Below are positions 23,791-36,922 of a stretch of 64,000 bases of DNA, one piece after another. The stretch comes from Nephromyces sp. MM_2019 (Eukaryota > Apicomplexa > Aconoidasida > Nephromycida). Position 1 is the stretch's first letter; every line of letters starts with the position of its first letter. The notes below the pieces were generated by a model. The model searched no databases, was not told the DNA's origin, and saw only the letters and a program-made list of their open reading frames with translations. A program made the translations under genes and the position numbers. The stretch spans positions 38,649-102,648 of the forward strand of contig JADHZB010001973.1 of assembly GCA_015657535.1 (NCBI GenBank). The letters are read 5' to 3'.

Positions 23791-24369
23791 TATGACTGCC
23801 TATCATCATCATCTAATTCGACACATGATATAAACAGTTTATTTTTATTTTCACCTTCACACACTCATATAACGCTTATCTACCCTGAATTTACACACTC
23901 TATTTTTAAAGAGTTCATATAATTGTAGGTATATTTATATATAGAGATATCTACCTAAGTTTACACAATCTATCTTTTGAAATTAAAAATCAACTGTAAT
24001 TTATTATGAACCAAATGTTCAATTTAATTTATTTGGTATTTTGTTATTTCCTACACATTTCTTGATTTAGTTATACTGAAATATTTCACTTAATATTATT
24101 ATCTCTACTCATATTCGGTGTCTATATCTAAAGTGTGTATTCATATATCATTAGTGTGGTTTCATTTCTATTATCCAAGAATACACATACATATATGTGT
24201 TTGTTGTATTTTTTAATGCCTAGATTAATGTTAATTAATGCATGGGTGTAGATTATAAATAAATTTAGTGTGTGTACGATGTGTCGTGCCTCATTTAATT
24301 CTTATTTTAAAAATTTTAAGTTATAGAGTTTTGTTAATGGATTATTTAAATTTGTGTTTCTGAGAGGAA
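23791..24369. other. Convergent intergenic region, TPR and CK2 beta 3' ends
   Basis: AT-rich, no supported gene. Both flanking genes end here. No clear terminator structure was seen. Confidence 0.55.
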
Positions 24370-26850
24370 TTAGTCATTTATAGTTGACTCGCTTGACATC
24401 CCATCACTCAAAGCTATTGAATTTGACAAACTTTGATTGGTATCTCCATATTCACCCTGAAATTAAGGTGCGTGATATGAGTAAATACATAGGAGGTATT
24501 TTAAATTTTAGGTTATGTGTAAATTTAAATCAAGGCAAATTGGTGAATGGCTTTGCGGACTCATAAGTAGGTAATTTGATGAGGATTATGTGTGTGTATT
24601 TATAAGTATGTGTTTTGTTTGTTGTGTGTGGAGAATATTTTGAGGGGTGTTTAATGTACAAGATGCCATAGTAGGAGGTTGGTCTAAATATTTTGCATAG
24701 GTTATGTGAAACTTAAATATTGTCGGGTGTGGTAAATGTATGTGTGTGTATAAGAAAAAAAGTGTGTATAGTATAAATATATATTAATATGTGTATGCTT
24801 GTAATACAAATGTCCATATATAAGAATAAATAAATATATATATATATATATATATATGATTTAGACAATATTTATAATGTTTAAAATACTTAAGTGACTT
24901 TTAAGTTTGTAGGGCCTTAGCCACATGTCTAGATAAATAATACTTTTCTACTTGAATAAGTGATAAGAAAATCAGTGAGATATTATATGGAGCTTCAATG
25001 TTATAAAATCATCTTGTTGTGGAGCATAGAAATTCTTACCTCTTGAAGCTTAGTTTCGATTATACCACAGTTTTTCCAAACTCGAAAACCGAATATTTTT
25101 GGTATGTAAGGTATAGGAGGCTCACAATCAAGCTGAAAAAGTGTTTAAAAGAAGGTGAAAGAAATCACAAAATGCTTTGTTGGTGAATGTTCGTGATCAT
25201 GCTAAAACAGTGTGTAACAACATAGGTAAGATATTGTAAAAGCTATGAAAATATGTAAATTCAGAGGGGCAGAAATCTATTATATCGTTGCTTCTCTGAA
25301 GGATCATTTATAAACAATTTGTTTACACACTAACCAATTCTGTAAATGTTTGTATAAAAATGTGTGGAAATGATGTACCAAAATTGGCACCATCAAGGGG
25401 CCTGATTGCATCACGTCTATTATAGGTTTCTTGACATCGTTGACAATACAACTAAAAGATTAGATAAGTGTGTATGTGTGGGAATCTAAATAATAGAACT
25501 ATTCTTCTTACTCTTGCTCTATGTATATGTAGATCATCAGATAGTCCAACAGGTAATAAAGGAGCTTGTTTACATAACACCCTAGGGCAAACACCAAAAG
25601 CATTGTCTAGGTATTTTTCCTTCTGTAAAATATATATGTGTAAAGGCTTTGTAAATATTGATCACATATAAACCTTATTATTATAGGTGGTATAGTTACG
25701 TAATTGACATGTATAAATATTGACAATGGAGGTTTAAATATATACACACACATACATAGCTTATAAATTATCATTTGAATCGACACAAACATATAAACAC
25801 TAAGCAATAATCAGAAGAGAAACAAGATATAGCTCAAAAAATCGATTTTGTTTTAGAGACCATAATTTTTAATCCTCTAGGTGATAAGATGTAACGTGCG
25901 TGAAGCATAGCATATAGATTTTTTGCGTTTTTATAGATAGCATGTTGTTCGGGATTCTTCAGATCAGCTATACATTCACAGAAATATCAATAAGGCGATT
26001 AGAGGAAGAAATTTGTGTGTATATACATATATGCATATGATTTTATGCTATTGCGTGGGGTTAGTTTCTTTATGAACTGGCTGACACGTTAATCATATTG
26101 TGCGTTTTAAAAAGATACGATTATGTGAGGCTGATCTCATATTGATTAATGTAAGTATAAGAAATCAAAATTGGGCAAGTGAAAACTTTTCAATTTTTAT
26201 AAAATAAGGAATAATGCATGCTTATAGAGAGTTATGCATACCTTCAGTGAGTTCTCCATCCTGAATCATTGATAAGGCCTTTGAGTAATCTGTTATTACA
26301 CTGGATAAACCATTGTAACTAAACGGGTCTACAAGGAATTCATCATCGATCTGTGACAGAAAAAATGAATTTTGTTACTTGTGTAGTGTTTATGTAGGTA
26401 TATGTCTTATCACTGAGTCCTAATTCTCTTGATGCCTACTATCAATTCATTAAGTTTCATACTAAAAAAAAGCTTGTGCTTATCTATATACCCCATAATT
26501 ATTTAATTTAATATTTCTATAAAAAATAACCCCACCTAGATAATACAAACAAATAAGTTACGCATGTGTCGAAAATAAAATATTGACGGTGTATAACGCT
26601 CAAGTATGTATATGTAAAGGTGTAAATCTAAAGTTAATTGGCTCTATTGAATCAAGGAAGATCTAGTTTTTATAATCAAATCACTGATGTATTCGGATTC
26701 GCTTAATTCATAAGTTTAATAATTACACAGTGTGAAAAGGTCATGAAACACTCATACCTCAACAAGAAAACCATTTCCATCTAGACTGCAATACCAAGTA
26801 ATCCAAGAGGAGCTATCTGATGAATCATCTGAACTCATAAAAAATGGCAT
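24370..26850 (-). CDS. CK2B: Casein kinase 2 regulatory subunit beta
   Basis: Seven exons on the minus strand, 26758-26850, 26242-26350, 25861-25967, 25512-25622, 25335-25451, 25040-25132 and 24370-24456, close in phase to 238 residues. The start at 26850 is followed by a second ATG at 26838. The family is visible throughout: [92 protein letters not shown] and [13 protein letters not shown]. The four zinc-binding cysteines fall at about 115, 120, 143 and 146 (C-x4-C and C-x2-C), the dimerisation finger of the CK2 tetramer. The acidic loop is short. Exon 3 ends in an atypical GTCTCT donor. The last intron, 583 bases, is TG-rich on the top strand and includes a TA microsatellite. Confidence 0.95.
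24834..24858. repeat. TA microsatellite in the last CK2 beta intron
   Basis: About twelve TA dinucleotides inside the intron 24457-25039. Confidence 0.85.
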
Positions 26851-29800
26851 CCTCCTTATGAATTAATTATACCTGTAATCTGCCTAATAAACGATGCTTA
26901 TTGTATAGTTTAGTTGTGATGCTTCCAAGGAATCAAATTCCCAGTGATTAACTCTGTGTAAAAATTTAATATATTCCTTGAGTGATATGTGATCCCTTAC
27001 GAAGTGTTAAAAATTAGCAAACAGATCTATTCATATGATATCGTAAAGCTACTATTGAGGTTATGTTTATTGAAAATGCTGTATTCTGAGGTTGTATTAT
27101 ATATGAGAGTTATTTTATGTTACCTCAGATGTAGATTAAGGTGAAATAATGTTTAGGAGGCAATATACAGGTGTTAGTGAAGGGGTGGTTTAGATTGTAG
27201 CTTCCTTCCCACAAACAGCTTTTGTATTTGTCTCGCACTTAGAAGGCTGTAAGGTTTATGTATGTAGAATCACGTAATGAGGGGGTGCTATCGGGGATTT
27301 CCACAATCATCAACTAGGCAGTGTTGTATTAGTTTGAAAAAAAGGAGCTGTAGTTTGTATATATCCATGTGTAAGCTCCCTCTTGAATGGAAAAGTTACC
27401 ACGAATTGATTCAGAGGAGCTTTAAGAATGAATTTTTAGAATTAAATCCTTCCTGTAAAAGACAAATGCCTTGTTTTGGATTGGGGGATACCAAGTATTT
27501 GTAGTTCACCTTGTATAAATATAAGACGTTTTATTCAAATAGGTACTTTAATCACAGACACAAATGAAACATTTATGTATATCTAAATCATAGGATAAAT
27601 AATATTGTTGGCTAAGTATCCACAAAAACAACGAACTTAGGGATTGGGATTGAGATATGTGTGAGGTGACTCGTGTATAAATTTGTATATATTCTATAAT
27701 ATGCTCTATGTATATTATTTGTGTAATATGAATTATGTGTAAAATATATGTATTGAGTAACGTATAAGTATTGCGTAATGTGGGTATAACTGTTATGTGT
27801 CTGACAAATGTAGTTTGAAATTTGGTAGTCATGCTGTATTGTGTTTGATGCCTGTAATACTTGTAGTATGTTTGCAGTGGATATATAATTTAAGAAATTA
27901 GTACTAAATTTGTGCTAAACATTTGCTAGATAAAATATCTGAAGGGTATGTGTAAGGCGCACAATGCGTTAGGTAGAGTTTGTAATGTGTTTATGTAATA
28001 TATGTACTATGTAGCTGGGACAAGTTGTTTTGTGTGTCGGTCATATTATTTTTTATGCATCAAAATTATTTATAGTTTTCTTAGGACAAGGCTAGTAATG
28101 TATGTGTGTATGAATTGTATTATCTCAGCTAGTGTAGCCTTTATGTTAATTGCATTTCAAAGCATAGAAGTTTAATTGACCTTTCAAAAGAGAATTAGTG
28201 TAAATTAATTCTTATAAATTGAGAATATTTATTTGTTTTTGCTATATCCTGGTTGGTAAAATTTTTCTCTTTCTGTTAGATACATGTAAAATGGAATTAA
28301 GTCCTCAGTTTGTGGTAGTAAGGTGAAATTTTAGCAAGTGGTTCAGAAAATGTGTAAATTATTGTTTTATTATTCATTTCTACATGAAACCTTTTCTATT
28401 GAATAATTATTAAACTTGTCAGACTCGTCATGTTCAAATAAAAAACATACTATGTTTAAATGTTAAATTTATGTTTCTGATTCGAGCTTTTGTTTAGAGT
28501 TTACTACCACTTCAACCCTTAACAATAGCCATTAACTTTGTGTTTTCTACTCATAACCACTATCACACCAGTAAACCTAAGCTTATACAACAACAGTATA
28601 AACTCATGGAATTGATTTTTATACACAAATATGTGTTTTAATTCGTCTTATAGACAATTGTCGTATATATTTACACTATATCTTAGTCTTTACATATATA
28701 TATATATATATTCATGCTCTATCTCCTTGCAAGTATAAAAAGAGTATATTTTAAATGTCAGTATATAAATACCAACAGTTGATAAACTCACATATGCAGA
28801 TCTTAAAAAGCACAAACATACATTAATCTTAACCTATACATAATTATATATACATATTATTTACACAAATTCATAACACATTCAACTCAAAAATTCACAT
28901 CCAAGATTTATTTCTCTAAATAGATATAACTGACTAAAAAACAGTGCTTGAATTCTAGTTACAGATTTTATTCTTATATGTTAATCTTAAGTCTGTTGGG
29001 ATAATGTGACACTGAAAATAAAAGTTATCTTGAGAACCCTGAAATAATATTTGCATCCTGAAATAAATAAATGTATTTGTATATGTGTCAAAGTTTTACA
29101 AGCATGAGTGTTTAAGTGGAAGTGACTATATTGAAAGTCTTTCAGATGCTAAATTGCATAGTATGTTATTTTTAAAGTGTTTTTACTTGTTTGTACGTGA
29201 TATACATGAGAATGTGTGCGCGTGTAAAAGTGAGTATAGGTTTCAATACATATGAGCCAGTGAGAGGATAAGAGAGAGTATTCTTTTCAAAAATGTGTAT
29301 TAATGTTTTAACACAATATGATATATGAGTGATAAGTATGTGTAAATAGACTGCTGTGTTTGTCACCTGTGCTAGAAAAAAGTAACATTTACGAAATAAA
29401 CAAGCTAGTTAAGCCTTTAAAAATGGGTAAATAAGTCTTATTTCGATTTGCTACATATAAATTACCCCAATTTTTGTTTTAAGTGGCATCTATTATGATA
29501 TAGTTATTGAAATTTATGTATGTACACTCAGTTGTATTAAATCCACAAAAAGTGTTTTTATAAAGTCAAAGAAAGAGTAATTGAATAAAACAAAAGTTAT
29601 TCAGTTGAAATTCTTAAAAGTTGATAATTATGGCATAGTACCATCATTTTTATTAATCGGGCTGTGGATAATGAGCTTATATAAAAAATTATACAACAAG
29701 TAGACAATTTGATTTTAGGACTGCCCAAATTTACACATTTAATAAATAATATGGGTAATGAGTAAGCACATGCATAAAGCATGCTAAATTTAATTTATTA

Positions 29801-31689
29801 GTTTCCAGTTCTGAGCACATGAGTATCAAAAAAGTGAAATTTAATAGATTAATTTGCTCAGGATGTCTACAAGAAATGTGAAGTTACTATATTTGTATAA
29901 CAGACCTGAGACTCAAATACTTCTTTTTTGGCAACTTAATTTTCCTGGTACTTGCCTAAAACTCTCATTTAATTTTAGCTTAGTTTTGTTTCTTTGATTT
30001 ATATATATTGTAAAGCCAACAATTGTTGTTTAAAATGTATAAAACAAACTAAACACATAGATAACTATTTTTCAATACGACGATAATTATAAACAATGCA
30101 GCTAATTAAAGGATCAATAAGATAGCAAAAAAAAAAATTAGAAATAATCACTAAATCATGAGAAGTTTCACAAAAACAAGGCTTGAGAATAAAAGGCCAC
30201 ATAATTAACTTACAAGCGAATGTCCAAAATTAAATACACATATACATCTACACCCAAAAATATTTATAAATCTAGACTTGTACCCAACTGTACCTATTTT
30301 ATCTAGATATTTGTATCTATTAACTAGTCGTGACAGAATGACTATACCTAGACTCTCACATATACCCCAATTGTTGTCTAGAGGTATATATACAATTCAA
30401 ATTTACACCTAATAAAGTAGAAAATCTACACAAATTACAATGAAACAATTATATAAAATCAAACTCTACTGTTTATTTTAGCTGAGAAAAAAAGTTTACA
30501 TGGATTAAATAAATTTTGGGTCTTGAAAAAATTTTTGGTTTTATTAAATAAGCAATCAAGGAGATTGAATACATCAAATTTATTCTCAAACAATTAAGAT
30601 AAACAGAAATATCATAGCTTAAAAAACATACGCTCAGCCTTTAATTTAAAAAAGTTTCATCTTGTATGTGATAATGGACTTGTCTTTAATATCACATTTC
30701 ATTGGTCGATGTCAGACCATTTTGGTATTCCCTGATACCTTTCAAATTTATTTCAAAACTTGAATCTTTCAGTAAAAATTTCGAATTTAATTTATTTGTA
30801 AGTCTATACATTTTGATTTTTACCTCATATTTATATATGTAAAGAACTTTATGTCATAGCATATTTCAAATTTTTTCAAGCATTTTATTAGACACAGATA
30901 GGCTCCATTTCACTAGCTAATGATCAATATGATACACACATGTCATATAAATATACAAATATAAAAATATAGACATATGATTTCACAAAATATGCATACT
31001 TACACCCACATGCATAGTTACATATTCATGCAGTTTCAAAATTGCGAAAATTAGAATAATTAAAAATTCACGGAACAAACAATCATGAATAATCATCTAC
31101 TACCCCCATGCTAAGATGTATATATAGTATATAGAGAAAATAATGTGGATGCTATTTGCATGTGAATCACATATAGCAACCAAATAAACACACAATAGGC
31201 ACACCACAACCACACACATGTTACGTAAATTGTGAATGCTACACACATAGCCTTACAAATTTCACTTTCTTGACCCTTTCCAACTCTTAGAGCACATATG
31301 AGCCAGCTTCATACACATGGAGCATCGCAGCTGTGCAGACTACATGTTGTAGTAAGTCTCATCTCACAATCTAACCAACAGTTTCCCCTAGAAATAGTAT
31401 TATAAAATCCATACAAAATATCAGCTTAATCACACTATTCCTTGTTCATTTTCTAAATTAGAACGCTTTTAAAGTGTACCTATACTAATTCCCCCCCGTA
31501 TAATTACACATTTGAGCTTAATCTATCCTCACAAACTTTGCTTTCCCACTTTATATATTGCTTATATATAGCAATATGTATTATACCCATTCAAACCAAC
31601 AAGGCTCTAGAACCATCGGAGCAGTTATCACTATCTAATGAAGATTTGATTTGTTCCTACCATTTTAAACTCAATCTTAAATCAGCCAA
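26851..31689. other. Gene-poor divergent region between CK2 beta and CDK
   Basis: No supported exon series in 4.8 kb. The half next to CK2 beta is mostly TG-rich on the top strand (notably 27940-28110), there are CA-rich and TG-rich patches around 28600-29300, and the part before the CDK is CA-rich (30230-30270 and 31180-31230). A 75-codon frame at 27277-27504 starts with ATG but has no recognisable content or exon partners. Promoters for both flanking genes must lie here. Confidence 0.5.
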
Positions 31690-31983
31690 ATGGATCGCTA
31701 TCACAGACTTGAAAAAGTAGGAGAAGGTACATACGGTGTTGTCTATAAAGCACAGGACAACACTGGTAATATTTATGCCCTAAAGAAGATTCGTTTAGAA
31801 GTTGAAGATGAAGGCATACCCTCAACAGGTCATAGTCCAATTTGAATAGATATATACATAGGGAATGGCATATAAATAATTATAAATTTAGTTCTACTCT
31901 TATAGACATACGCCTATTTAATGCCAGATTTTTAGAACTTTATACACAGGCTTATGTGCCTATTATTGGTGACATATAATCTG

Positions 31984-32014
<31 letters not shown>

Positions 32015-33300
32015 AATTCGTATAATAAACTAATAAACTATTTATCAAATATCTTAAATCTATTTTGATCCTGCCAGCTCTATATTCATTGTTCGTCATA
32101 GCAGCTTATTGAATAATCCATTTTTTTTACTACAGCAATCAGGGAGATAAGCCTACTTAAAGAACTACAACATCCTAACATTGTGCGACTGTGTGATGTA
32201 ATACATACACACAAAGCACTTACTCTAGTTTTCGAATTTCTTGACCAAGACCTCAAGAAATTACTTGATGAGTGCCATGGTATACTTTTATAGCGTATGC
32301 ATTACTCGAATCCAACCAACAATATTCTTGTTTTTATTTTTAGGCGGATTAGAACCTAGAACTTTTAAGTCATTTTTATTTCAATTACTACAAGGCATTG
32401 CATATTGTCATAAGCACCGGGTTTTACACCGTGACCTCAAACCCCAAAACCTACTTATAAACCGGCAAGGAGCTCTTAAATTAGGCGATTTCGGTCTAGC
32501 TAGGTTAGTTTTGCTGTTATTATTGGATGTATTTAACCTTGCAGCATTTTCCTTTTTTATGGTGTATTTTTAACATTATCAAGAAGTTTATTGTTCTTGT
32601 AAATCCACTCACAGAGCGTTTGGTATACCCGTTAGCAATTACTCACATGAAGTTGTTACACTTTGGTATCGTGCCCCAGATGTACTGATGGGCTCAAAAA
32701 AGTATTCAACTCCTGTTGATATATGGAGCGTAGGCTGCATTTTTGCAGGTAATTTCTTGAAAAGAATATTCATATTTTGCGTTTTTGTACACACTAATCT
32801 ATCTATTGATTTCAGAAATGGTAAATGGTCAGCCATTATTCCCTGGTGCTGATGACTATGACCAATTAATGACAATATTTCGTACCCTGGGAACTCCTAA
32901 CCCTACTGACTGGCCTGACGTTATTGACTTGCCAGAATGGAAGTCAAATTTTCCAGAATACAAAGGCAAACCATTTACTACAGTAGTAAGCAGACATTAT
33001 AACCTCTCACTTATTCAAATCAAATAGATTATTTGAACATGATGACCTGAATAGAAAAAAATTATTTATAGACTGAAACCTATCCTATGTTAACATTCTA
33101 ATGAAAATCTAGACCCAAATTTTTCATTATATATTTTAATATTTTTGAAATAGGTACCAACACTCAGTCAAGAAGGCCAAGACCTTCTCTCTAAGATGCT
33201 ACACCTGGATCCTCACCAGAGAATTACTGCAAAACATGCTATGGAACATTCTTTCTTTGATGATATCCCTGAATGTCTCAAGAAAAATAGTGTTAATTGA
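31690..33300 (+). CDS. CRK2: PSTAIRE cyclin-dependent kinase, PfPK5/CRK2 (CDK1/2) type
   Basis: Six exons, 31690-31828, 32136-32279, 32344-32503, 32615-32748, 32816-32985 and 33154-33300, close in phase to 297 residues, the size of CDK1/2. The Gly loop GEGTYG (11-16) keeps inhibitory Thr14 and Tyr15. The catalytic Lys is in ALKKIRL, and the cyclin helix PSTAIRE is at 44-50. HRDLKPQN is at 123-130, DFG at 143-145, and [15 protein letters not shown] and [12 protein letters not shown] follow. The protein closely resembles Plasmodium PfPK5 and Toxoplasma CRK2, kinases of DNA replication and nuclear division. The activation loop reads NYSHEVVT, so the residue matching human Thr160 is Ser158. Intron 1 contains a TA microsatellite. 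The upstream ATG frame at 31538 is 5' leader, not coding. Confidence 0.95.
31984..32009. repeat. TA microsatellite in CDK intron 1
   Basis: About thirteen TA dinucleotides within the 307-base intron 31829-32135. Confidence 0.9.
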
Positions 33301-34650
33301 GCATCATCTTGCGCATTAAACACTATAGAAGTATTTCTATTTATCTTAAATGATCAGATTAAACACAACGACTTAACTCTCTTGTTAATTAATCCTTTTT
33401 ATTAAATACTTCTTAAACTTTGGGAAATTGGAATTTTTATTTTGGTTGAAGGCTAGTTCTCATTACCACAATAGTAATCCTGTCTCACTGGTTAACATTA
33501 TTTTAATAAATCCATTTTCAACACTTTTTTACCTAACGTTATTTCTATACATCATTATCAACATTACAATCGCTACAAAAAAATTGACTTTTACACAATA
33601 GAGTGAAGGAGGATAATTTGATAAAAGTGTGGTTTTGGATTTTACATGGCTTATTTTGAGGATTATGTTTTTTAATTCTTCTTGTTGCTTTTGATATCAT
33701 TGATTAATTTTGCTATCAATTAGAAAATCATTTATTTATCAACTTGATATATAAAATTTATCGATCTAAATGATTTTGATAATCAGCTTTAAACATTTTC
33801 ATTGATTATTATGATTTGTATACGGTAAACTTATTTATCTTGAATAGATTTTTTTTCAAAAATGAAAAATATAAAATTTTTTAATCAACAAAACACAATA
33901 AAACCTCTAAAATTATTCACCCTTATTAAAAGAATAAGTTTCAATATCTTGATCAAGAATTTACTAAACTTTTGATAATAAATAATAATTTTGATTATAA
34001 CACTAGGTGTGAAAAAATCATAAGAACACCAAGAAAATAGATACAAAAACCGATAAAGTGAATACCCAAAGGGGATTTCTCAATATAAAAATATGATTTA
34101 AATCAAGACATATATAGCTATGCGGTTAAGAAGTTATTTATTTTTTTAAATTTTAGAAAGAAATAGTTATTATTTCTATAGCGGTCAGATGATCCAAGAC
34201 TTTACATAAATCGAAATAGTTGTTTTTATAGCATGAATAAAGCTAGAAATATAGATCTATAGCTGTAAACAACATGAATAGTGTTTATAATGAGTTTGAT
34301 TGTTATATATAAGCTATAGGCATTGTATAGTATTTTGTAAGTAGCTCGATTAGGTATTTATTTCATGGGTTTTAGAACAATTAGAATTCTTACTAAACTT
34401 TAACACTCTCTTTATAAAGATGTAGAATGTGATTGCTCTAGAATAAGTTGTTTGAAAGACCTGTAACAGACAATATTGTTATTGTTTTTATGATTGACTG
34501 CTTTGTATGCTATCGTTCAAATTTATGACAGAGAGACTTGGATATTTGAAACTTTAAACAACTTATTTGATTATAATTTCTTAAGGTGAAGGCAAAAAAG
34601 AAACACTCAATCGAGTGATGAAATGAGATAAATCTTGTAATAAGCGCAAG
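33301..34650. other. Intergenic region downstream of the CDK
   Basis: AT-rich, with no gene, repeat or RNA recognised. Confidence 0.55.
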
Positions 34651-35447
34651 ATGGAAAAAAAGTCTTTTCAAGGGCTTCAGCCACCTTTAAAGAAATTTCA
34701 GCAACCTCATATTTCTATGAAGTCAAAAGAAATTCTTAGTTATCACAACAGCTATTTAAGAAATGTAAAACCCATAAATTTTCAGCCTTCTCACAGGCCA
34801 AGTAGTACTGTTATTCCTCCTCCCCCCAAGTACCCTCCAAGCATCCAAGGATTTCAACAACAAAAGCAACAGCATATTTCTTACAACAAAAATCACCAGA
34901 ATTCAATTATCCAATCGTTTGCAATTTCTGAAAGGCCATTTATATTAGGTAACCCTCTTGCTCAAAAAGTGATTACTCGTCTTAGCTATGATACCACTAA
35001 AACTTTTAAAAAGATTTCTTATTTTCATCCAAAGATTTATTTTAAATTGTTAATCAATATTATAACAATAATTACAAAATACCATAAACTTATCAGCTCT
35101 ATCTGGAAACCCAGGATCTCATTCAATAGATGACATGAAACGTTCATTTCAACCCATAGATACGAATTCACAATTCCATAAGCGCACGCGGACAGAAAAT
35201 AGCCCAATAAAAGGGTAAAATTAACTAGTGAATGTATATAATCGTGATAATTATTTTAACTTAACAATGATTCAATTACTATTAATGATGATGAGCTTGT
35301 TATGATTAAACAATCATGTAACTTAATTTTGATATGATTTTCAATTTATATTCTTAACTTAATAGTTATGATAGGCAACAACGGTACCTTCTACCTAGCT
35401 TTTATGATGATCCATGGAAAACATTCGAAGCAAAAACAAATGATTAA
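34651..35447 (+). CDS. Small disordered protein ending in a DPW motif, unknown
   Basis: Three exons, 34651-34948, 35097-35214 and 35366-35447, close in phase to 165 residues from the ATG at 34651. The sequence is Pro, Gln, Ser and Lys-rich with few hydrophobic residues (VIPPPPKYPPSIQGF; HKRTRTENSP) and is probably disordered and nuclear or RNA-associated, which is inference from composition only. The one conserved-looking element is the C-terminus, RYLLPSFYDDPWKTFE, which resembles the short Trp motifs that many small eukaryotic nuclear proteins use to bind a partner. I do not recognise the family. Its 3' end faces the RNase H2C gene. Confidence 0.65.
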
Positions 35448-35871
35448 AGCTAAATTAGTTCTTAAATCTATTTGAATAAAAAATTTACATTCAAATTGAT
35501 ATTAGAAATTATTTAGCCCTAATTATTGCCTGACAAATTCAATTTAAGTCAGCATTAAAGTAGATTTGATATAACAAGTTTAAAAGTATTGGTTAATTAG
35601 TTTTACTTTAGTTATTGTCGAAAGCCTTTTCAGCTTGGATTTTATTATTACTAGGAATTTTTTCATTCCTATTCAAAATTTCATTAGCTTCAACATCTAA
35701 TATTATAAAACCTACCCTTTTTGAGAATAAAAATTAAGTAAAAAGATGAAAATCACCAAAATAAGTTATATAAGCTCCTGCATATGTGGGACCTTATTCC
35801 TTATGATAATTAACCTGATAAGTAACTTTAATTTTAATAAATAATTCATTCTGTAGTACCATAAAACTCAC

Positions 35872-36689
35872 CGCAAGATCCAGTTTTAAGTGATTCAACC
35901 ACTGGAAAAATTGATCATCAGCTTTGGCAAGCTCATCATGTTTCCAGTATCTTAAATGATTTAATATTCGGATAAATAGGAAATTTATTAAAAAATCTTA
36001 TCAATGAAAAAATGGACAAGAGAATTAGTAAAAATAATTCGTCATGTTGAGGAAAACTTCTGAGTTTTAATTGATCTTAATTTTAACTAGTAGAAAAGCT
36101 TATGTACAAAAAAAGCTTACGATAAAGTCAAAGGAGCTTTAAAAGTATCAAGTGTCTTAAATGGGTTTTTGTTGATTGAACTCCTCTGATGTTTGCTGGC
36201 TTTATCCTTTGAGTTATCACTTGTAGTTCCTAAGAATGGTTTGAATCCCATCAGGTTAGCCTCCATACCGAAAAGGTTACGACCTCTAAGCTGTGCCTCA
36301 AATGCACTTACGGAAGCTTTTTCACTGATTTTTGATTTACCATTAGTAGGAGTTATCATATTTTGAGTATCATCTCGGAGCTCTTCATCCTTATAACATA
36401 AGTCACCTCTTTGGGCCTTGTGCAAGTGCATTGGATCATCATTTCTGTTTATTGTGCTTGTTTGACAACTCTTTATGAGACTAATTTGAGGTTTGAATAG
36501 ACTTGGCATAAAATATTGTTTCACATTTGTTTTACCGTTGAAATTGATATGACATGGTAAAATATGGAAAAAGATTTTTTCATTGTTTATTAATTTTTGG
36601 TTTGCCAATGTGAGTTCCAAATCTCTAAAAATGTCTATCTCATCATAATATTTTTCCCTCTTCCTCTTTTCACCATTCATCCGAATCAT
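35872..36689 (-). CDS. RNASEH2C: Ribonuclease H2 subunit C (RNASEH2C), C-terminal end unresolved
   Basis: Exons 36121-36689 and 35872-35950 join in phase (donor GTAAGC, acceptor TTTAAG). The long frame extends to a GTG at 36698; the first true ATG is 36689. Family marks are FFHILPCHINFNG (41-52), KQYFMPSL, AQLRGRNLFG (132-141) with GF just after, and, in exon 2, YWKHDELAK and FFQWLNHL. This is the order in subunit C, which pairs with subunit B as scaffold for the catalytic subunit that removes ribonucleotides from DNA. A linker of about 70 residues between the two halves is longer than usual. After 35872 there is a good GTGAGT donor. The next exon may start at about 35700 and give a very short tail, or the frame may simply read on to a TAA at 35794. 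Confidence 0.8.
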
Positions 36690-36922
36690 TTCTATCACAA
36701 TTTTAAAAGACGTTTGGATAAGTGATGGAGACTAGTATATATACATTAAAACTGAGAGGGTTTCTCAAGTTTAATTCAAGCATATAATTGATTAATGAAC
36801 TAGCATTTATTTTGAGTTTGAACTCAACCTTAAAATTTTTGAATTGCCTACTATGTTTTAACGACCTATATATATCTAACTCAATATATATGATCTCTAA
36901 AAGTTATAGTAAGCCACATCTC

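Noticed and set aside
27277..27504. 75-codon plus-strand frame
   Set aside because: Starts with ATG but has no recognisable motif or flanking exon signals; kept out as a likely chance frame.
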